Shown here piece after piece: positions 8,581 to 15,916 of a stretch of 31,251 nucleotides of DNA. The position numbers and the translations under genes are program-made. Position 1 is the first letter of the stretch. Each line of letters starts with the position of its first letter. The notes beneath the pieces were generated by a model. It saw only the letters and a list, made by a program, of their open reading frames with translations, did not search any database and was not told where the DNA came from. Origin of the DNA: CAYLHS01 sp964383535 (GTDB taxonomy: Bacteria > Actinomycetota > Acidimicrobiia > Spongiisociales > UBA4744); assembly GCA_964383535.1 (NCBI GenBank), contig CAYLHS010000019.1:1-31251 (forward strand), in the 5' to 3' direction.

Positions 8581-8607
8581 TCGTGGGTTCTGGTTGTGGG
8601 TCTTGGG
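8581..8607. repeat. G/T-rich degenerate short repeat between convergent genes
   Basis: The gap between cdd and etfA (8558-8688) contains a G/T-rich stretch with repeated GTGGGTTCTGG / GTGGGTCTTGG-like units. It is non-coding and degenerate. It may be a small family of short intergenic repeats or simple low-complexity DNA; one copy cannot decide this. Confidence 0.35.
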
Positions 8608-8672
8608 CAAGAGACAGCCAGGAGATCGTAGGACCCCACTGCACCCGAAACCCATGGCTCAGAACGGCTGAG

Positions 8673-8687
8673 CGGAGCGAAGCTCCG
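8673..8687. terminator. Small hairpin between convergent cdd and etfA
   Basis: CGGAGC-GAA-GCTCCG forms a perfect 6-bp stem with a 3-nt loop, at the meeting point of two convergent transcription units. No T-tract follows on either strand, so a classical Rho-independent terminator is not proven. Position makes a bidirectional transcript-end hairpin plausible. Confidence 0.35.
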
Positions 8688-8688
8688 G

Positions 8689-9642
8689 TCACCTCGCCTC
8701 GAGCGCCTCGATCAGCTTCGGAAGCACCTTGTTGACGTCTCCGACGATGCCGAGATCGGACAGAGCGAAGATGGGGGCCTCCTCGTCCTTGTTGATCGCG
8801 ATGATGACCTTCGCGTCCTTCATTCCGACGACGTGTTGCATGGCACCCGAGATCCCGCAGGCGATGTAGACGTCCGGCTTGACCGTCTTCCCGGTCTGGC
8901 CGACCTGGAACGAGTAGGGGAGCCAACCAGCGTCGACCACGGCGCGAGTCGCTCCCTGCGCGGCTCCGAGGAGCGTTGCGAGGTGCTGTGTCAGCTGGAG
9001 GTTCTCTGCCGAACCCATACCACGACCCACGGACACGACGACCGAGGCATCTTCGAGCTGGGGCCCTTCGCGTTCCTCGATATGGCTCCCCGTCACGACC
9101 GCGGCGCCGGCATGACCGACGTCGGGGAGATCGACGGTCTCGACGATAGGTGTCGTTTGAGCGCCCGGCTCTGCCGGGAACGACTTCGGACGGAGTACCA
9201 CCAAATGAGGCGCTGGGCCCGTGAACTCGGTCTCGACGATCTCGCTGCCGCCGAAGATCTCATTGACGACGGTTACCGATTCGCCGTCGACGAGAACGTC
9301 GACGCCATTGGAGACCACCGGAAGGCCCATCCGGGCACTCAGCCGACCTGCCACGTCTCTGTCGGTCGGTGTCAGACCGAACATGATCACATCGGGACTG
9401 TGTACCGCGGCCAGCGCCGCGAGTGCGGCCGCCCCTGCGGCGGTTGGCAAGCGATCGTCCTTCGGGATGTGATAGACCGTGGCGGCGCCGTACTGGCCGA
9501 GTTGAGCAAACGCCCCGTCAGAGCCCCTGCCGAGGTAGGCCACGGCAGGCGCGTCTGTCATCGCCCGTGCCTTCGTGAGCAGCTCCAAACCGATCGGAGC
9601 CGGCTCGTCCTGCGATTCCTCGATGAATACCCAGACCTTCAT
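8689..9642 (-). CDS. etfA: Electron transfer flavoprotein alpha subunit
   Basis: EtfA and EtfB form an FAD-containing heterodimer that passes electrons from acyl-CoA and other dehydrogenases to the respiratory chain. The 317-residue product has the N-terminal alpha/beta domain. Its C-terminal FAD domain has GRGMGS and the ETF alpha signature region from GQTGKTVKPDVYIACGISGA through KDAKVIIAINKDEEAPIF. The ATG at 9642 directly abuts the etfB stop, and its AAGGTG ribosome site lies inside the etfB end. A beta-oxidation or amino-acid dehydrogenase partner is not encoded nearby. Confidence 0.96.
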   Translation of the reverse strand: MKVWVFIEESQDEPAPIGLELLTKARAMTDAPAVAYLGRGSDGAFAQLGQYGAATVYHIPKDDRLPTAAGAAALAALAAVHSPDVIMFGLTPTDRDVAGRLSARMGLPVVSNGVDVLVDGESVTVVNEIFGGSEIVETEFTGPAPHLVVLRPKSFPAEPGAQTTPIVETVDLPDVGHAGAAVVTGSHIEEREGPQLEDASVVVSVGRGMGSAENLQLTQHLATLLGAAQGATRAVVDAGWLPYSFQVGQTGKTVKPDVYIACGISGAMQHVVGMKDAKVIIAINKDEEAPIFALSDLGIVGDVNKVLPKLIEALEAR

Positions 9643-10401
9643 CTAGATCACCTTCGCTTGCTCGAGGGCTTGGACGATTCGCTGATACCCCTCTCCATCG
9701 TCCTCGATGAGTTCGCCGGAGGCGCGCTCGGGAGCCGGCCGCACCTCAACGATCCTCTGCATCGAGGTCGGGGAGACGCCAAGGTCCCCGAGGCCGATCA
9801 CGTCGATGGGCTTTTTCTTGGCCTCCATGATGCCTTTGAAGGTCGGGTATCGGGGTTCGACGACACCCGACGTGACCGTCACGAGCACCGGGGTGGGGGA
9901 CTCGACGACGTCGTACCCGTACCCAGTCTGACGCTGAATACGAACGATGCCGTCGTCCTGCTCGAGATGCTTGGCGAACGTTAACGATGGAACACCGAGG
10001 AGTTCTGCGAGCTGCTGGGGGAGCACACCCGCTGATCCGTCTGTCGACTCGGTGCCTGCGATGACGAGATCGAATTCCTCTCGTTTGATTGCAGCCGCGA
10101 GCACCTGGGCGGTTGTCCACGAGTCGGCACCCCGAAGTGCCGGGTCCTCGATGACGATTGCCTTGGCGGCACCCATGGCCAGCGCCTGGCGGATACCCTG
10201 GAGGCTCCCTGCAGGCCCCATCGATACCAGCGTGACCGATCCACCCGTCTGCTCGGCCACCTGAAGCCCCATTTCGACGCCGTAACGGTCGGTGTCGTCG
10301 AGGATCTGGTCGGTCGGGCGTTCGAGAAAGTGGGTCTCGGCATCCAGCTGATAGGGAGCCGCCGGATCTGGAATCTGCTTCGTACAGACCAGGACGTTCA
10401 T
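9643..10401 (-). CDS. etfB: Electron transfer flavoprotein beta subunit
   Basis: This 252-residue protein is the AMP-binding partner of EtfA. It starts MNVLVCTKQIPDP, a typical EtfB beginning. It contains the VIAGTESTDGSAGVLPQQLAELLG segment and the C-terminal PRYPTFKGIMEAKKKP recognition region found in the family. It is first in a two-gene operon with etfA (zero spacing). The GAGAGGAG ribosome site lies about 10 nt upstream of the ATG, slightly long but acceptable. Confidence 0.96.
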   Translation of the reverse strand: MNVLVCTKQIPDPAAPYQLDAETHFLERPTDQILDDTDRYGVEMGLQVAEQTGGSVTLVSMGPAGSLQGIRQALAMGAAKAIVIEDPALRGADSWTTAQVLAAAIKREEFDLVIAGTESTDGSAGVLPQQLAELLGVPSLTFAKHLEQDDGIVRIQRQTGYGYDVVESPTPVLVTVTSGVVEPRYPTFKGIMEAKKKPIDVIGLGDLGVSPTSMQRIVEVRPAPERASGELIEDDGEGYQRIVQALEQAKVI

Positions 10402-10435
10402 AGGACGTGCGCTCCTCTCTCGTTCGTGTTCGCGA

Positions 10436-10441
10436 ATGCTA
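10436..10441 (-). promoter_or_regulatory. etfB: Candidate -10 element for etfBA
   Basis: On the minus strand TAGCAT (TANNNT type) lies in the 48-nt gap between punA and etfB. It would give a leader of about 28 nt that contains the GAGAGGAG ribosome site. No clear -35 is seen. Confidence 0.35.
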
Positions 10442-10449
10442 GCGGTTGG

Positions 10450-11268
10450 TCAGCCGAGTGCAGGCAGCAGGTGATCCAGCAGGCGCGCGAACTTCCCTCG
10501 CGCCATCGCGGCGGTTTCCCGAACTTCCTCGTGTGTCAGCGGCGTCGGTGAGATACCTGCTGCCAGGTTCGTGACCAGTGAGATCCCGAGCACCTCGGCA
10601 CCCATGTGGCGCGCAGCGATGGCCTCGGGAACGGTGGACATGCCGACCAGATCCCCCCCGAGCGTCCTCACCATGCGGATCTCCGCGGGCGTCTCGTAGG
10701 ACGGTCCCGGAAGCCACGCGTAAACACCCTCACCGAGTGGGACTCCGGCCCGATCGGCCGTCGACCGAGCGATCGCGCGGACCCGCTTCGAGTACACGTC
10801 GGTCAAGTCGGGGAACCGGGGACCGAGGCGCTCGTCGTTCGGGCCGGTGAGGGGGTTTGTGCCGGTGAGGTTCAGATGATCCGAGATCAGCACGAGATCG
10901 CCGGGGTGGAGGCCGTCGGCGACGCCGCCGGCCGCGTTGGTGAGCACCACCGTGCGCGCGCCTGAAGCGATGGCGGCCCTCACGCCGAAGACGATCTCAT
11001 CGAGGGGACGTCCCTCATACATGTGCACGCGTCCGGATAGGACCAGGATCGGCCCGTTCACGTCGGCCGAGAAAAGAGTGCCCTTGTGGCCAGCCACCGT
11101 TGGCATCGGCCAGCCGGGTATCTCGGCGTACGGGATGGCGATTGCTTCCGGGAGGGTCGATCCGTAGTCACCGAGTCCCGAGCCGAGAACCACGGCCACG
11201 CGATGTGCGCCACGGCCGGTCCGTTCCGCGATCGTCATTGCCGCAACGCCGATGTCGTCGAATGTCAT
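10450..11268 (-). CDS. punA: Purine nucleoside phosphorylase (trimeric type)
   Basis: PunA splits purine nucleosides with phosphate to give free base and ribose-1-phosphate. The 272-residue product carries the class signatures: LGSGLG phosphate loop, AGHKG, SGRVHMYEG, LTNAAGG, GPSYETPAEIRM, MSTVPEAI and VTNLAAG. The VTN Asn is the base-recognition Asn of inosine/guanosine-preferring trimeric enzymes. An S-methyl-5'-thioadenosine phosphorylase would differ in these motifs. The ATG overlaps the deoA stop by 4 nt (ATGA), placing punA last in the upp–atl–deoA–punA operon. Confidence 0.95.
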   Translation of the reverse strand: MTFDDIGVAAMTIAERTGRGAHRVAVVLGSGLGDYGSTLPEAIAIPYAEIPGWPMPTVAGHKGTLFSADVNGPILVLSGRVHMYEGRPLDEIVFGVRAAIASGARTVVLTNAAGGVADGLHPGDLVLISDHLNLTGTNPLTGPNDERLGPRFPDLTDVYSKRVRAIARSTADRAGVPLGEGVYAWLPGPSYETPAEIRMVRTLGGDLVGMSTVPEAIAARHMGAEVLGISLVTNLAAGISPTPLTHEEVRETAAMARGKFARLLDHLLPALG

Positions 11269-12569
11269 CTGATCTCCTCGAGCACGATCGGAGTCGTGGG
11301 AGGTGCCTCATCGCCGATCTCCCATGCCGTCTCGAGGAGTGCTGTTGCGGACTCGAGACGGCTGGCATCGTTCCACGCGATCATGGCGAGCGGCTCGCCT
11401 TCTGCGACGGCATCGCCAACCTTGGCGAGGACGCTGATTCCGACGGCCGGGTCGATGCTGTCTTCCTTGCGTTCTCGCCCCGCGCCCAGTCGCAGTGCCG
11501 CGAGACCGATGGCGAGTGCATCGCATTGCGAGACGATACCGGTCCGGGGGGCTGGAAGGTGGGTGCGGTGACCAGGTTGCGGCAGCCGTTCGGGTTCTTC
11601 GACCACTCTTGGGTCTCCCCCCTGTGCTTCGATCACTTCGGCGAACTTCTCGAGAGCGCTCCCATCGGCGATGGTGTGCTCGAGCATGGTGCGGGCGGAA
11701 CTCTCGTCCTTCGCGATTCCTCCGAGCAGCAGCATCACCATGCCGAGTCTGAGCGTGATTTCGGCTAGATCATTCGGCCCTTCCCCGCGAAGCACCTGGA
11801 GCGACTCTGCGATCTCCGAGGCGTTTCCGACCTCCCTTCCGAGGGGCTGATCCATCGGCGTGAGAAGAGCTACGACCGGCACTTTGTGGGCGGCGCCGAT
11901 GTCGACCATCGTTCTCGCGAGTCTTCGGGCCCTAGTGATCTCATGCATGAACGCGCCTCTCCCGACCTTGACGTCGAGGACGAGACCGTCGAGGCTCTCT
12001 GCCAGTTTCTTGGACATGATTGAGGAGGCGATGAGCGAGTTGGATTCAACGGTTCCGGAAGTGTCTCTCAGGGCGTAGAGCTTCCGATCCGCCGGGACGA
12101 GCGACTCCGACTGGCCGGCCAGCACAACGCCCAGTTCTTCGAGTTGAGCTGCGAATCTCCTCGGATCGAGGGCCGTGGTGAATCCAGGGATCGCCTCGAG
12201 TTTGTCGAGAGTGCCGCCTGTGTGACCGAGGCCGCGGCCGCTGATCATGGGGATCTTGACTCCTGTCGCTGCAACCATGGGAACCAGCGGGATCGATACC
12301 TTGTCGCCGACGCCGCCGGTCGAATGCTTGTCGATCTTGACGCCGGACACACCGTGTAGGTCCAGCACTTCGCCGGAGTGAAGCATTGCATCCGTCCACG
12401 CGGCGAGCTCGTCATTGGTCATCCCGTTGAAGTAGACCGCCATCGTCATCGCCGCCATCTGGTAGTCAGGAACGAATCCGTCGGTGTAGCGACCGATGAG
12501 CCAGCCGATTTCTTCGGCGGAGAGTTCCCCCCCGTCACGCTTCTTCTCGATCAGTGTCACGGCATCCAT
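11265..12569 (-). CDS. deoA: Thymidine/pyrimidine-nucleoside phosphorylase
   Basis: This 434-residue enzyme phosphorolyses thymidine, deoxyuridine or uridine to base plus (deoxy)ribose-1-phosphate. The phosphate-binding KHSTGGVGDK (residues 81-90), the GRGLGHTGGTLDKLE segment and DVKVGRGAFM are present. The C-terminal domain, with lipoyl-like SVLAKVGDAVAEGEPL, matches the family. Whether it is thymidine-specific (DeoA) or broad (Pdp) cannot be read with certainty, so the symbol is provisional. The AGGAG site 6 nt before the ATG and its location between atl and punA support a salvage operon. Free uracil would go to Upp, encoded in the same operon. Confidence 0.93.
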   Translation of the reverse strand: MDAVTLIEKKRDGGELSAEEIGWLIGRYTDGFVPDYQMAAMTMAVYFNGMTNDELAAWTDAMLHSGEVLDLHGVSGVKIDKHSTGGVGDKVSIPLVPMVAATGVKIPMISGRGLGHTGGTLDKLEAIPGFTTALDPRRFAAQLEELGVVLAGQSESLVPADRKLYALRDTSGTVESNSLIASSIMSKKLAESLDGLVLDVKVGRGAFMHEITRARRLARTMVDIGAAHKVPVVALLTPMDQPLGREVGNASEIAESLQVLRGEGPNDLAEITLRLGMVMLLLGGIAKDESSARTMLEHTIADGSALEKFAEVIEAQGGDPRVVEEPERLPQPGHRTHLPAPRTGIVSQCDALAIGLAALRLGAGRERKEDSIDPAVGISVLAKVGDAVAEGEPLAMIAWNDASRLESATALLETAWEIGDEAPPTTPIVLEEIR

Positions 12570-12571
12570 TC

Positions 12572-12841
12572 CTACTCCTGTCGAACGACTCGACCTTTAC
12601 GCACGACGACGCCTTCCGCCGTCAACCTACGGGCTTGTTGCTCCTCGCACCCTGGAACGAGCCGTCCCTGAGAGGTCACGACTCTCCACCAAGGGACGCC
12701 GGAGGAGTTGCGGAGGATATTACCAATGGCCCGCGCCGCCCCGGGGTGTCCCGCCTGGGCGGCGATCTCGCCGTAGGTCACCACCTCGCCGGGTTCGAGC
12801 CTGGCGAGTGCCGCGACCACGTCGTCCTGAAACGCGGTCAT
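12572..12841 (-). CDS. Alkyltransferase-like protein (ATL, MGMT family without the active cysteine)
   Basis: The 89-residue protein is the DNA-binding domain of O6-alkylguanine alkyltransferases: VTYGEIAAQAG, then ARAIGNIL with the Arg finger (R37/R38 region), then PWWRVV. In true alkyltransferases the last motif is PCHRV with the acceptor Cys; here that position is Trp (W51), so it cannot accept alkyl groups. ATL proteins bind O6-alkylguanine and flag it for nucleotide excision repair. It sits tightly between upp (1-nt overlap, TGATG) and deoA (2 nt), so it is co-transcribed with nucleoside salvage genes, an association that may be incidental. Confidence 0.9.
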   Translation of the reverse strand: MTAFQDDVVAALARLEPGEVVTYGEIAAQAGHPGAARAIGNILRNSSGVPWWRVVTSQGRLVPGCEEQQARRLTAEGVVVRKGRVVRQE

Positions 12842-13461
12842 CAGAGGGTGCCGAACAGCCTGTCGCCCATGTCACCGAGACCGGGTTGGATGAAGAAGTT
12901 GGCGCTGAGATCCCTGTCGAGCGACGCTGCAACGATGCGAACGTCGGGATGATCGCGCTCCATGCGTTCGACGCCTGGAGGCGCGGTGACCACGCACAAC
13001 GCCGTGATGTCGCGAGCGCCGTGCTCCTTGACCTTGTCGACGGCCCAGGAGAGCGATCCGCCCGTTGCGAGCATGGGTTCGAGGATCAGGACCTTGGTGT
13101 TCGCCAGGTCGGGGAACTTCGTGTAGTACTCCTGCGGTTCCGCCGTCTCCTCGTCGCGCTGCACTCCGGCGTATCCGACCCGGACTCCCGGCATGAGGTC
13201 GAGCACGGCCTGCAACAGCCCGAGACCGGCCCGCAGGACGGCAACAGCGACAATGCTGCGGTCGAGGCGGACGCCGACCGTCTCTCCGAGGGGTGTCTCG
13301 ACGGGCATCTGACGAGTGGGGATGTCGGTGGTGGCCTCGAGCAGGAGTGTGTATGCGAGGCGACGTGTTGTCTCCCTGAAACGTTCCGTCGAGGTGGTGC
13401 GATCACGGAGGACGGTGAGGTAGTGCTGGGTGAGAGGGTGATCGACGATGGTCAGGCTCAC
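12841..13461 (-). CDS. upp: Uracil phosphoribosyltransferase
   Basis: Upp makes UMP from uracil and PRPP. The 206-residue product starts with SLTIVDHPLTQHYLTVLRD, a typical Upp beginning. It contains TTRRLAYTLLLEAT, the VAVLRAGLGL segment, GVQRDEETAEP, the PRPP-binding LEPMLATGGSL and the C-terminal GLGDMGDRLFGT. The GTG at 13461 has AGGAG 5 nt upstream and matches the family start. An open reading frame continues much further upstream, but that part is antisense to the DUF3054 gene and ffh leader and has no Upp similarity. It is the first gene of the upp–atl–deoA–punA operon. Confidence 0.95.
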   Translation of the reverse strand: MSLTIVDHPLTQHYLTVLRDRTTSTERFRETTRRLAYTLLLEATTDIPTRQMPVETPLGETVGVRLDRSIVAVAVLRAGLGLLQAVLDLMPGVRVGYAGVQRDEETAEPQEYYTKFPDLANTKVLILEPMLATGGSLSWAVDKVKEHGARDITALCVVTAPPGVERMERDHPDVRIVAASLDRDLSANFFIQPGLGDMGDRLFGTL

Positions 13462-13483
13462 TGGGCTCCTTCCGACGCGACGA

Positions 13484-13489
13484 AGGGTA
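13484..13489 (-). promoter_or_regulatory. upp: Candidate -10 element for the upp operon
   Basis: Minus-strand TACCCT lies 22 nt before the upp GTG and would give a leader of about 16 nt including the GGAAGGAG ribosome site. It faces away from the DUF3054 promoter in a 54-nt divergent spacer. -35 not recognised. Confidence 0.35.
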
Positions 13490-13502
13490 CTCGTTCGGTG
13501 AC

Positions 13503-13508
13503 TACGCT
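13503..13508 (+). promoter_or_regulatory. Candidate -10 element for a leaderless DUF3054 transcript
   Basis: TACGCT is separated from the ATG at 13516 by 7 nt, the distance at which transcription would begin at or just before the start codon. No Shine-Dalgarno sequence is seen upstream of this ATG, which supports leaderless initiation. Confidence 0.4.
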
Positions 13509-13515
13509 CCGCTCC

Positions 13516-13872
13516 ATGAGCACCGCTGCTGTCGTCGGTGACGCCATCGTCATCAGCGTCCTGACCATCGTTGGGTTCGCCACTCACGAGACACTCGGCC
13601 AAACCGGGCGATTGCTGGTGACGATCGGAGCATTCCTCGCGGCGTGGGCGTTCGTCGCTCCATGGTTTGGCGCGTTCGATCGGACGAACATCGCCGAGGC
13701 GGCCAGGGTGTGGCGTATCGCCCTCGCCTGGGTCGTCGCGGCCCCGCTCGGTGCGGTTTTGAGGGGATTGATGCTCCGACAGGACGTTCCCCCGGTCTTC
13801 GTGTTGGTGATGACAGTCGTGACGGGTGCCGGTCTCGTCGTATGGCGTGTGGTTCTGTCGCGATTCGCGTGA
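13516..13872 (+). CDS. DUF3054 family small membrane protein
   Basis: The 118-residue product has about four hydrophobic helices (residues roughly 4-23, 31-53, 68-90 and 93-115) and almost no soluble loops. This arrangement and motifs such as the GD near the N-terminus and the central APWF match DUF3054 proteins, known from Actinobacteria, Chloroflexi and haloarchaea. No function has been established. It is divergent from upp and not obviously in an operon with ffh, which starts 193 nt later. GTG 13498 is an alternative start; I prefer ATG 13516 because it begins just before the first helix. Confidence 0.7.
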   Translation: MSTAAVVGDAIVISVLTIVGFATHETLGQTGRLLVTIGAFLAAWAFVAPWFGAFDRTNIAEAARVWRIALAWVVAAPLGAVLRGLMLRQDVPPVFVLVMTVVTGAGLVVWRVVLSRFA

Positions 13873-13894
13873 GGGGTTTGCTCCGCAATCCGTG

Positions 13895-13915
13895 CTTCGT
13901 ATTTCGCACTTCGTA
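13895..13915. repeat. Three tandem heptamers in the DUF3054–ffh spacer
   Basis: CTTCGTA, TTTCGCA and CTTCGTA follow each other without gaps (YTTCGYA consensus). The repeat is in the 193-nt spacer 13873-14065, which has no recognisable gene. It may be a slipped-strand microrepeat or belong to a dispersed heptamer repeat family. Confidence 0.5.
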
Positions 13916-14053
13916 GTGTGGCGACGCGCACGTGAACCCTTGGCTCGGTACGGCACGCCCCGTGGTCCTGGAACGTGCGAAGGTCGAGTACGAGACACGG
14001 GCTCGCACGGGGAGCGCTCGTGTACTCGGGACAGGTTGGGACTGCCCTCACGG

Positions 14054-14059
14054 TACACT
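14054..14059 (+). promoter_or_regulatory. ffh: Candidate -10 element for a leaderless ffh transcript
   Basis: TACACT lies exactly 6 nt before the ffh GTG at 14066. No ribosome site is seen in front of the GTG. This is the classical layout of actinobacterial leaderless genes. A GGGACA at 14028-14033 is a weak -35 with a 20-nt spacer. Confidence 0.5.
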
Positions 14060-14065
14060 CCTCGG

Positions 14066-15370
14066 GTGTTCGAATCCCTCTCCGATCGACTGAATGGCGT
14101 CTTCACGCGATTGCGCGGGAAGGGTCGGCTGAGTGATGCCGACGTCGACGCGACCCTACGTGAGATCCGTCTCGCGCTGCTGGAAGCCGACGTCAACGTG
14201 TCGGTCGTCAAGGCGTTCCTCGGACGGGTGCGTGAGCGAGCCATAGGGGCCGAGCTCACCAAGAGCCTCACCCCCGGACAGCAGGTCATCAAGATCGTCA
14301 ACGAGGAGCTGATTACAACGTTGGGCGGAGAAGCGGCACCGCTCACCTCCGCTCGTCCGGCGACGATCCTGATGGTGGGGCTTCAAGGGTCCGGCAAGAC
14401 GACGTCGGCAGCCAAACTGGCACGCTTGCTCAAACAGAAGGGGCGTCGGCCGTTGCTCGTCGCCGCCGACCTTCGACGTCCGGGAGCAGTCGACCAACTC
14501 GTCAGGTTGGGTGAGAGGGTCGGGGTGCCGGTCGCGACCGACCGTAAGCTGCCGAGACTCCTCAAGGCCGCGATGCAGCAGACGAAGACCGAAGGCTACG
14601 ACGTCGTGATCATCGACTCGGCCGGACGCCTCCAGATCGACAAGGAACTGATGCGGGAGCTCTCCGATGTCGAGAAGGCGGTGGCTCCGGACGAAGTCCT
14701 GCTGGTGGTCGATGCGATGACGGGTCAGGATGCAGTCAATGTCGCGCGGGGCTTCCTCGAGCATGTCGATTTGACCGGGATCGTGCTCTCGAAGCTGGAC
14801 GGGGACGCACGAGGCGGGGCGGCGATCTCGGTGCGCGAGGTCACGGGTTGTCCCATCAAGTTCGTCGGTGTCGGCGAGAAGCCCGAGGATCTCGAACCAT
14901 TCCATCCAGACCGGATGGCGTCACGCATCCTCGGCATGGGCGACGTTCTGACGTTGATCGAGAAAGCCGAGAGCGCGTGGGACGTGGCCGAGGCAGAGGC
15001 GATGGTCGACAAGCTCCGAACGGCATCGTTCACCTTCGAGGACTTCCTCCAGCAGCTCAAGCAGGTCCGCGGAATGGGCGCACTGGACCAACTGCTTGCT
15101 ATGCTGCCCGGCGCCGGTTCGATGCTTCGCAACGTGGAGATCTCGGACAGGGATCTGGGCAAGGTGGAAGCGATCATCCGCTCGATGACCCCCGAAGAGC
15201 GTCGAAGGCCCAAATTGATCGATGGGAGCCGGAAGCGGAGAATCGCGGCAGGTTCCGGTTCGTCGGCGCAGGAAGTGAACGGATTGCTCAAGCAGTTCAA
15301 CGAAGCACAGAAGATGATGAAGATGATGACCCAGGGCAAAGCGATCCCTGGTCTGAGGAAGTTGAGGTGA
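14066..15370 (+). CDS. ffh: Signal recognition particle protein Ffh
   Basis: Ffh binds signal peptides and SRP RNA and docks with FtsY. The 434-residue product begins VFESLSDRLNGVFTRLRGKG, the usual Ffh start. It has the N-domain, then GTPase motifs GLQGSGKTTS (about residue 105), DLRRPGA, DSAGR and SKLDGDARGG. The C-terminal Met-rich M-domain (MMKMM region) ends shortly before the stop. GTG 14066 is chosen on family alignment; upstream in-frame codons to 13826 lie in the spacer and in the DUF3054 gene. It heads the ffh–rpsP–khpA–rimM operon. Confidence 0.96.
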   Translation: MFESLSDRLNGVFTRLRGKGRLSDADVDATLREIRLALLEADVNVSVVKAFLGRVRERAIGAELTKSLTPGQQVIKIVNEELITTLGGEAAPLTSARPATILMVGLQGSGKTTSAAKLARLLKQKGRRPLLVAADLRRPGAVDQLVRLGERVGVPVATDRKLPRLLKAAMQQTKTEGYDVVIIDSAGRLQIDKELMRELSDVEKAVAPDEVLLVVDAMTGQDAVNVARGFLEHVDLTGIVLSKLDGDARGGAAISVREVTGCPIKFVGVGEKPEDLEPFHPDRMASRILGMGDVLTLIEKAESAWDVAEAEAMVDKLRTASFTFEDFLQQLKQVRGMGALDQLLAMLPGAGSMLRNVEISDRDLGKVEAIIRSMTPEERRRPKLIDGSRKRRIAAGSGSSAQEVNGLLKQFNEAQKMMKMMTQGKAIPGLRKLR

Positions 15371-15374
15371 CGAC

Positions 15375-15668
15375 ATGGCGGTGAAGCTCCGCCTGATGCG
15401 GATGGGAAAGAAGAAGCAGCCGACGTACAGGGTCGTGGCCGCCGATGCGCGGTCACCCAGGGATGGGCGCTTCATCGAAATCATCGGCCGGTACGACCCC
15501 CGACAGGATCCCTCACTGATCGAGATCGACAACGACAAGGCACTCGCCTGGCTCAAGAATGGTGCGCAGCCCACCGACACGGTGCGGCGCCTCCTCGAGA
15601 AGTCCGGCGCCTGGTCGCTGTTCAAGGTCGCCAAAGGCCAGATCCACACGGTTGGGAGCAACGAATGA
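15375..15668 (+). CDS. rpsP: 30S ribosomal protein S16
   Basis: The 97-residue protein starts MAVKLRLMRMGKKKQPTYRV, the conserved S16 beginning, and contains the IEIIGRYDP motif and the GAQPTDTV segment. Length and motifs are typical. S16 is needed for early 30S assembly. It lies 4 nt after ffh and overlaps khpA by 4 nt (ATGA), so all are translationally linked. Confidence 0.97.
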   Translation: MAVKLRLMRMGKKKQPTYRVVAADARSPRDGRFIEIIGRYDPRQDPSLIEIDNDKALAWLKNGAQPTDTVRRLLEKSGAWSLFKVAKGQIHTVGSNE

Positions 15669-15916
15669 GCCGTGGCGCCATCGTCGAGAAGGTGGTCTCA
15701 TACATCATCTCGCAGATCGTCGATCACCCGGACGAGGTCGACATCACGCTGGTTGAAGAGGGTCCGGAGGACGTCGTCGTGGAGGTCAGGACCGTGAAGT
15801 CCGACATGGGTCGTGTCATCGGCAGGAGGGGACGGGTCGCAAGGGCCGTTCGGACACTCGCCAAGGCGGCCGGGGACGAAGAGGGCCTTCATACCGGGGT
15901 CGAGTTCATCGATTGA
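15665..15916 (+). CDS. khpA: KH-domain RNA-binding protein KhpA
   Basis: This is an 83-residue single KH domain with the RNA-binding GxxG loop in MGRVIGRRGRVARAVRTL. Small KH proteins encoded between rpsP and rimM are KhpA (YlqC). They bind RNA, often with KhpB/Jag, and influence cell elongation and division in Gram-positive bacteria. The start overlaps the rpsP stop and its own stop overlaps the rimM start. Confidence 0.93.
   Translation: MSRGAIVEKVVSYIISQIVDHPDEVDITLVEEGPEDVVVEVRTVKSDMGRVIGRRGRVARAVRTLAKAAGDEEGLHTGVEFID

Noticed and set aside
8833..9984. 383-codon plus-strand frame opposite etfA/etfB
   Set aside because: Antisense to two well-conserved subunits; no family features.
12496..13515. 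Open frame upstream of the DUF3054 gene
   Set aside because: It is antisense to the upp, atl and deoA genes and shows no domain. The membrane protein starts at 13516.
13873..14065. SRP RNA gene near ffh
   Set aside because: No conserved SRP Alu/S-domain tetraloop or helix 8 motif could be recognised in the spacer.
13462..14346. A 501-codon open frame on the minus strand ending in upp
   Set aside because: Only the last 206 codons are Upp. The rest is Arg/Ser/Thr-rich, antisense to the DUF3054 gene and the ffh 5' region, and has no family features. Such frames are common in GC-rich DNA.
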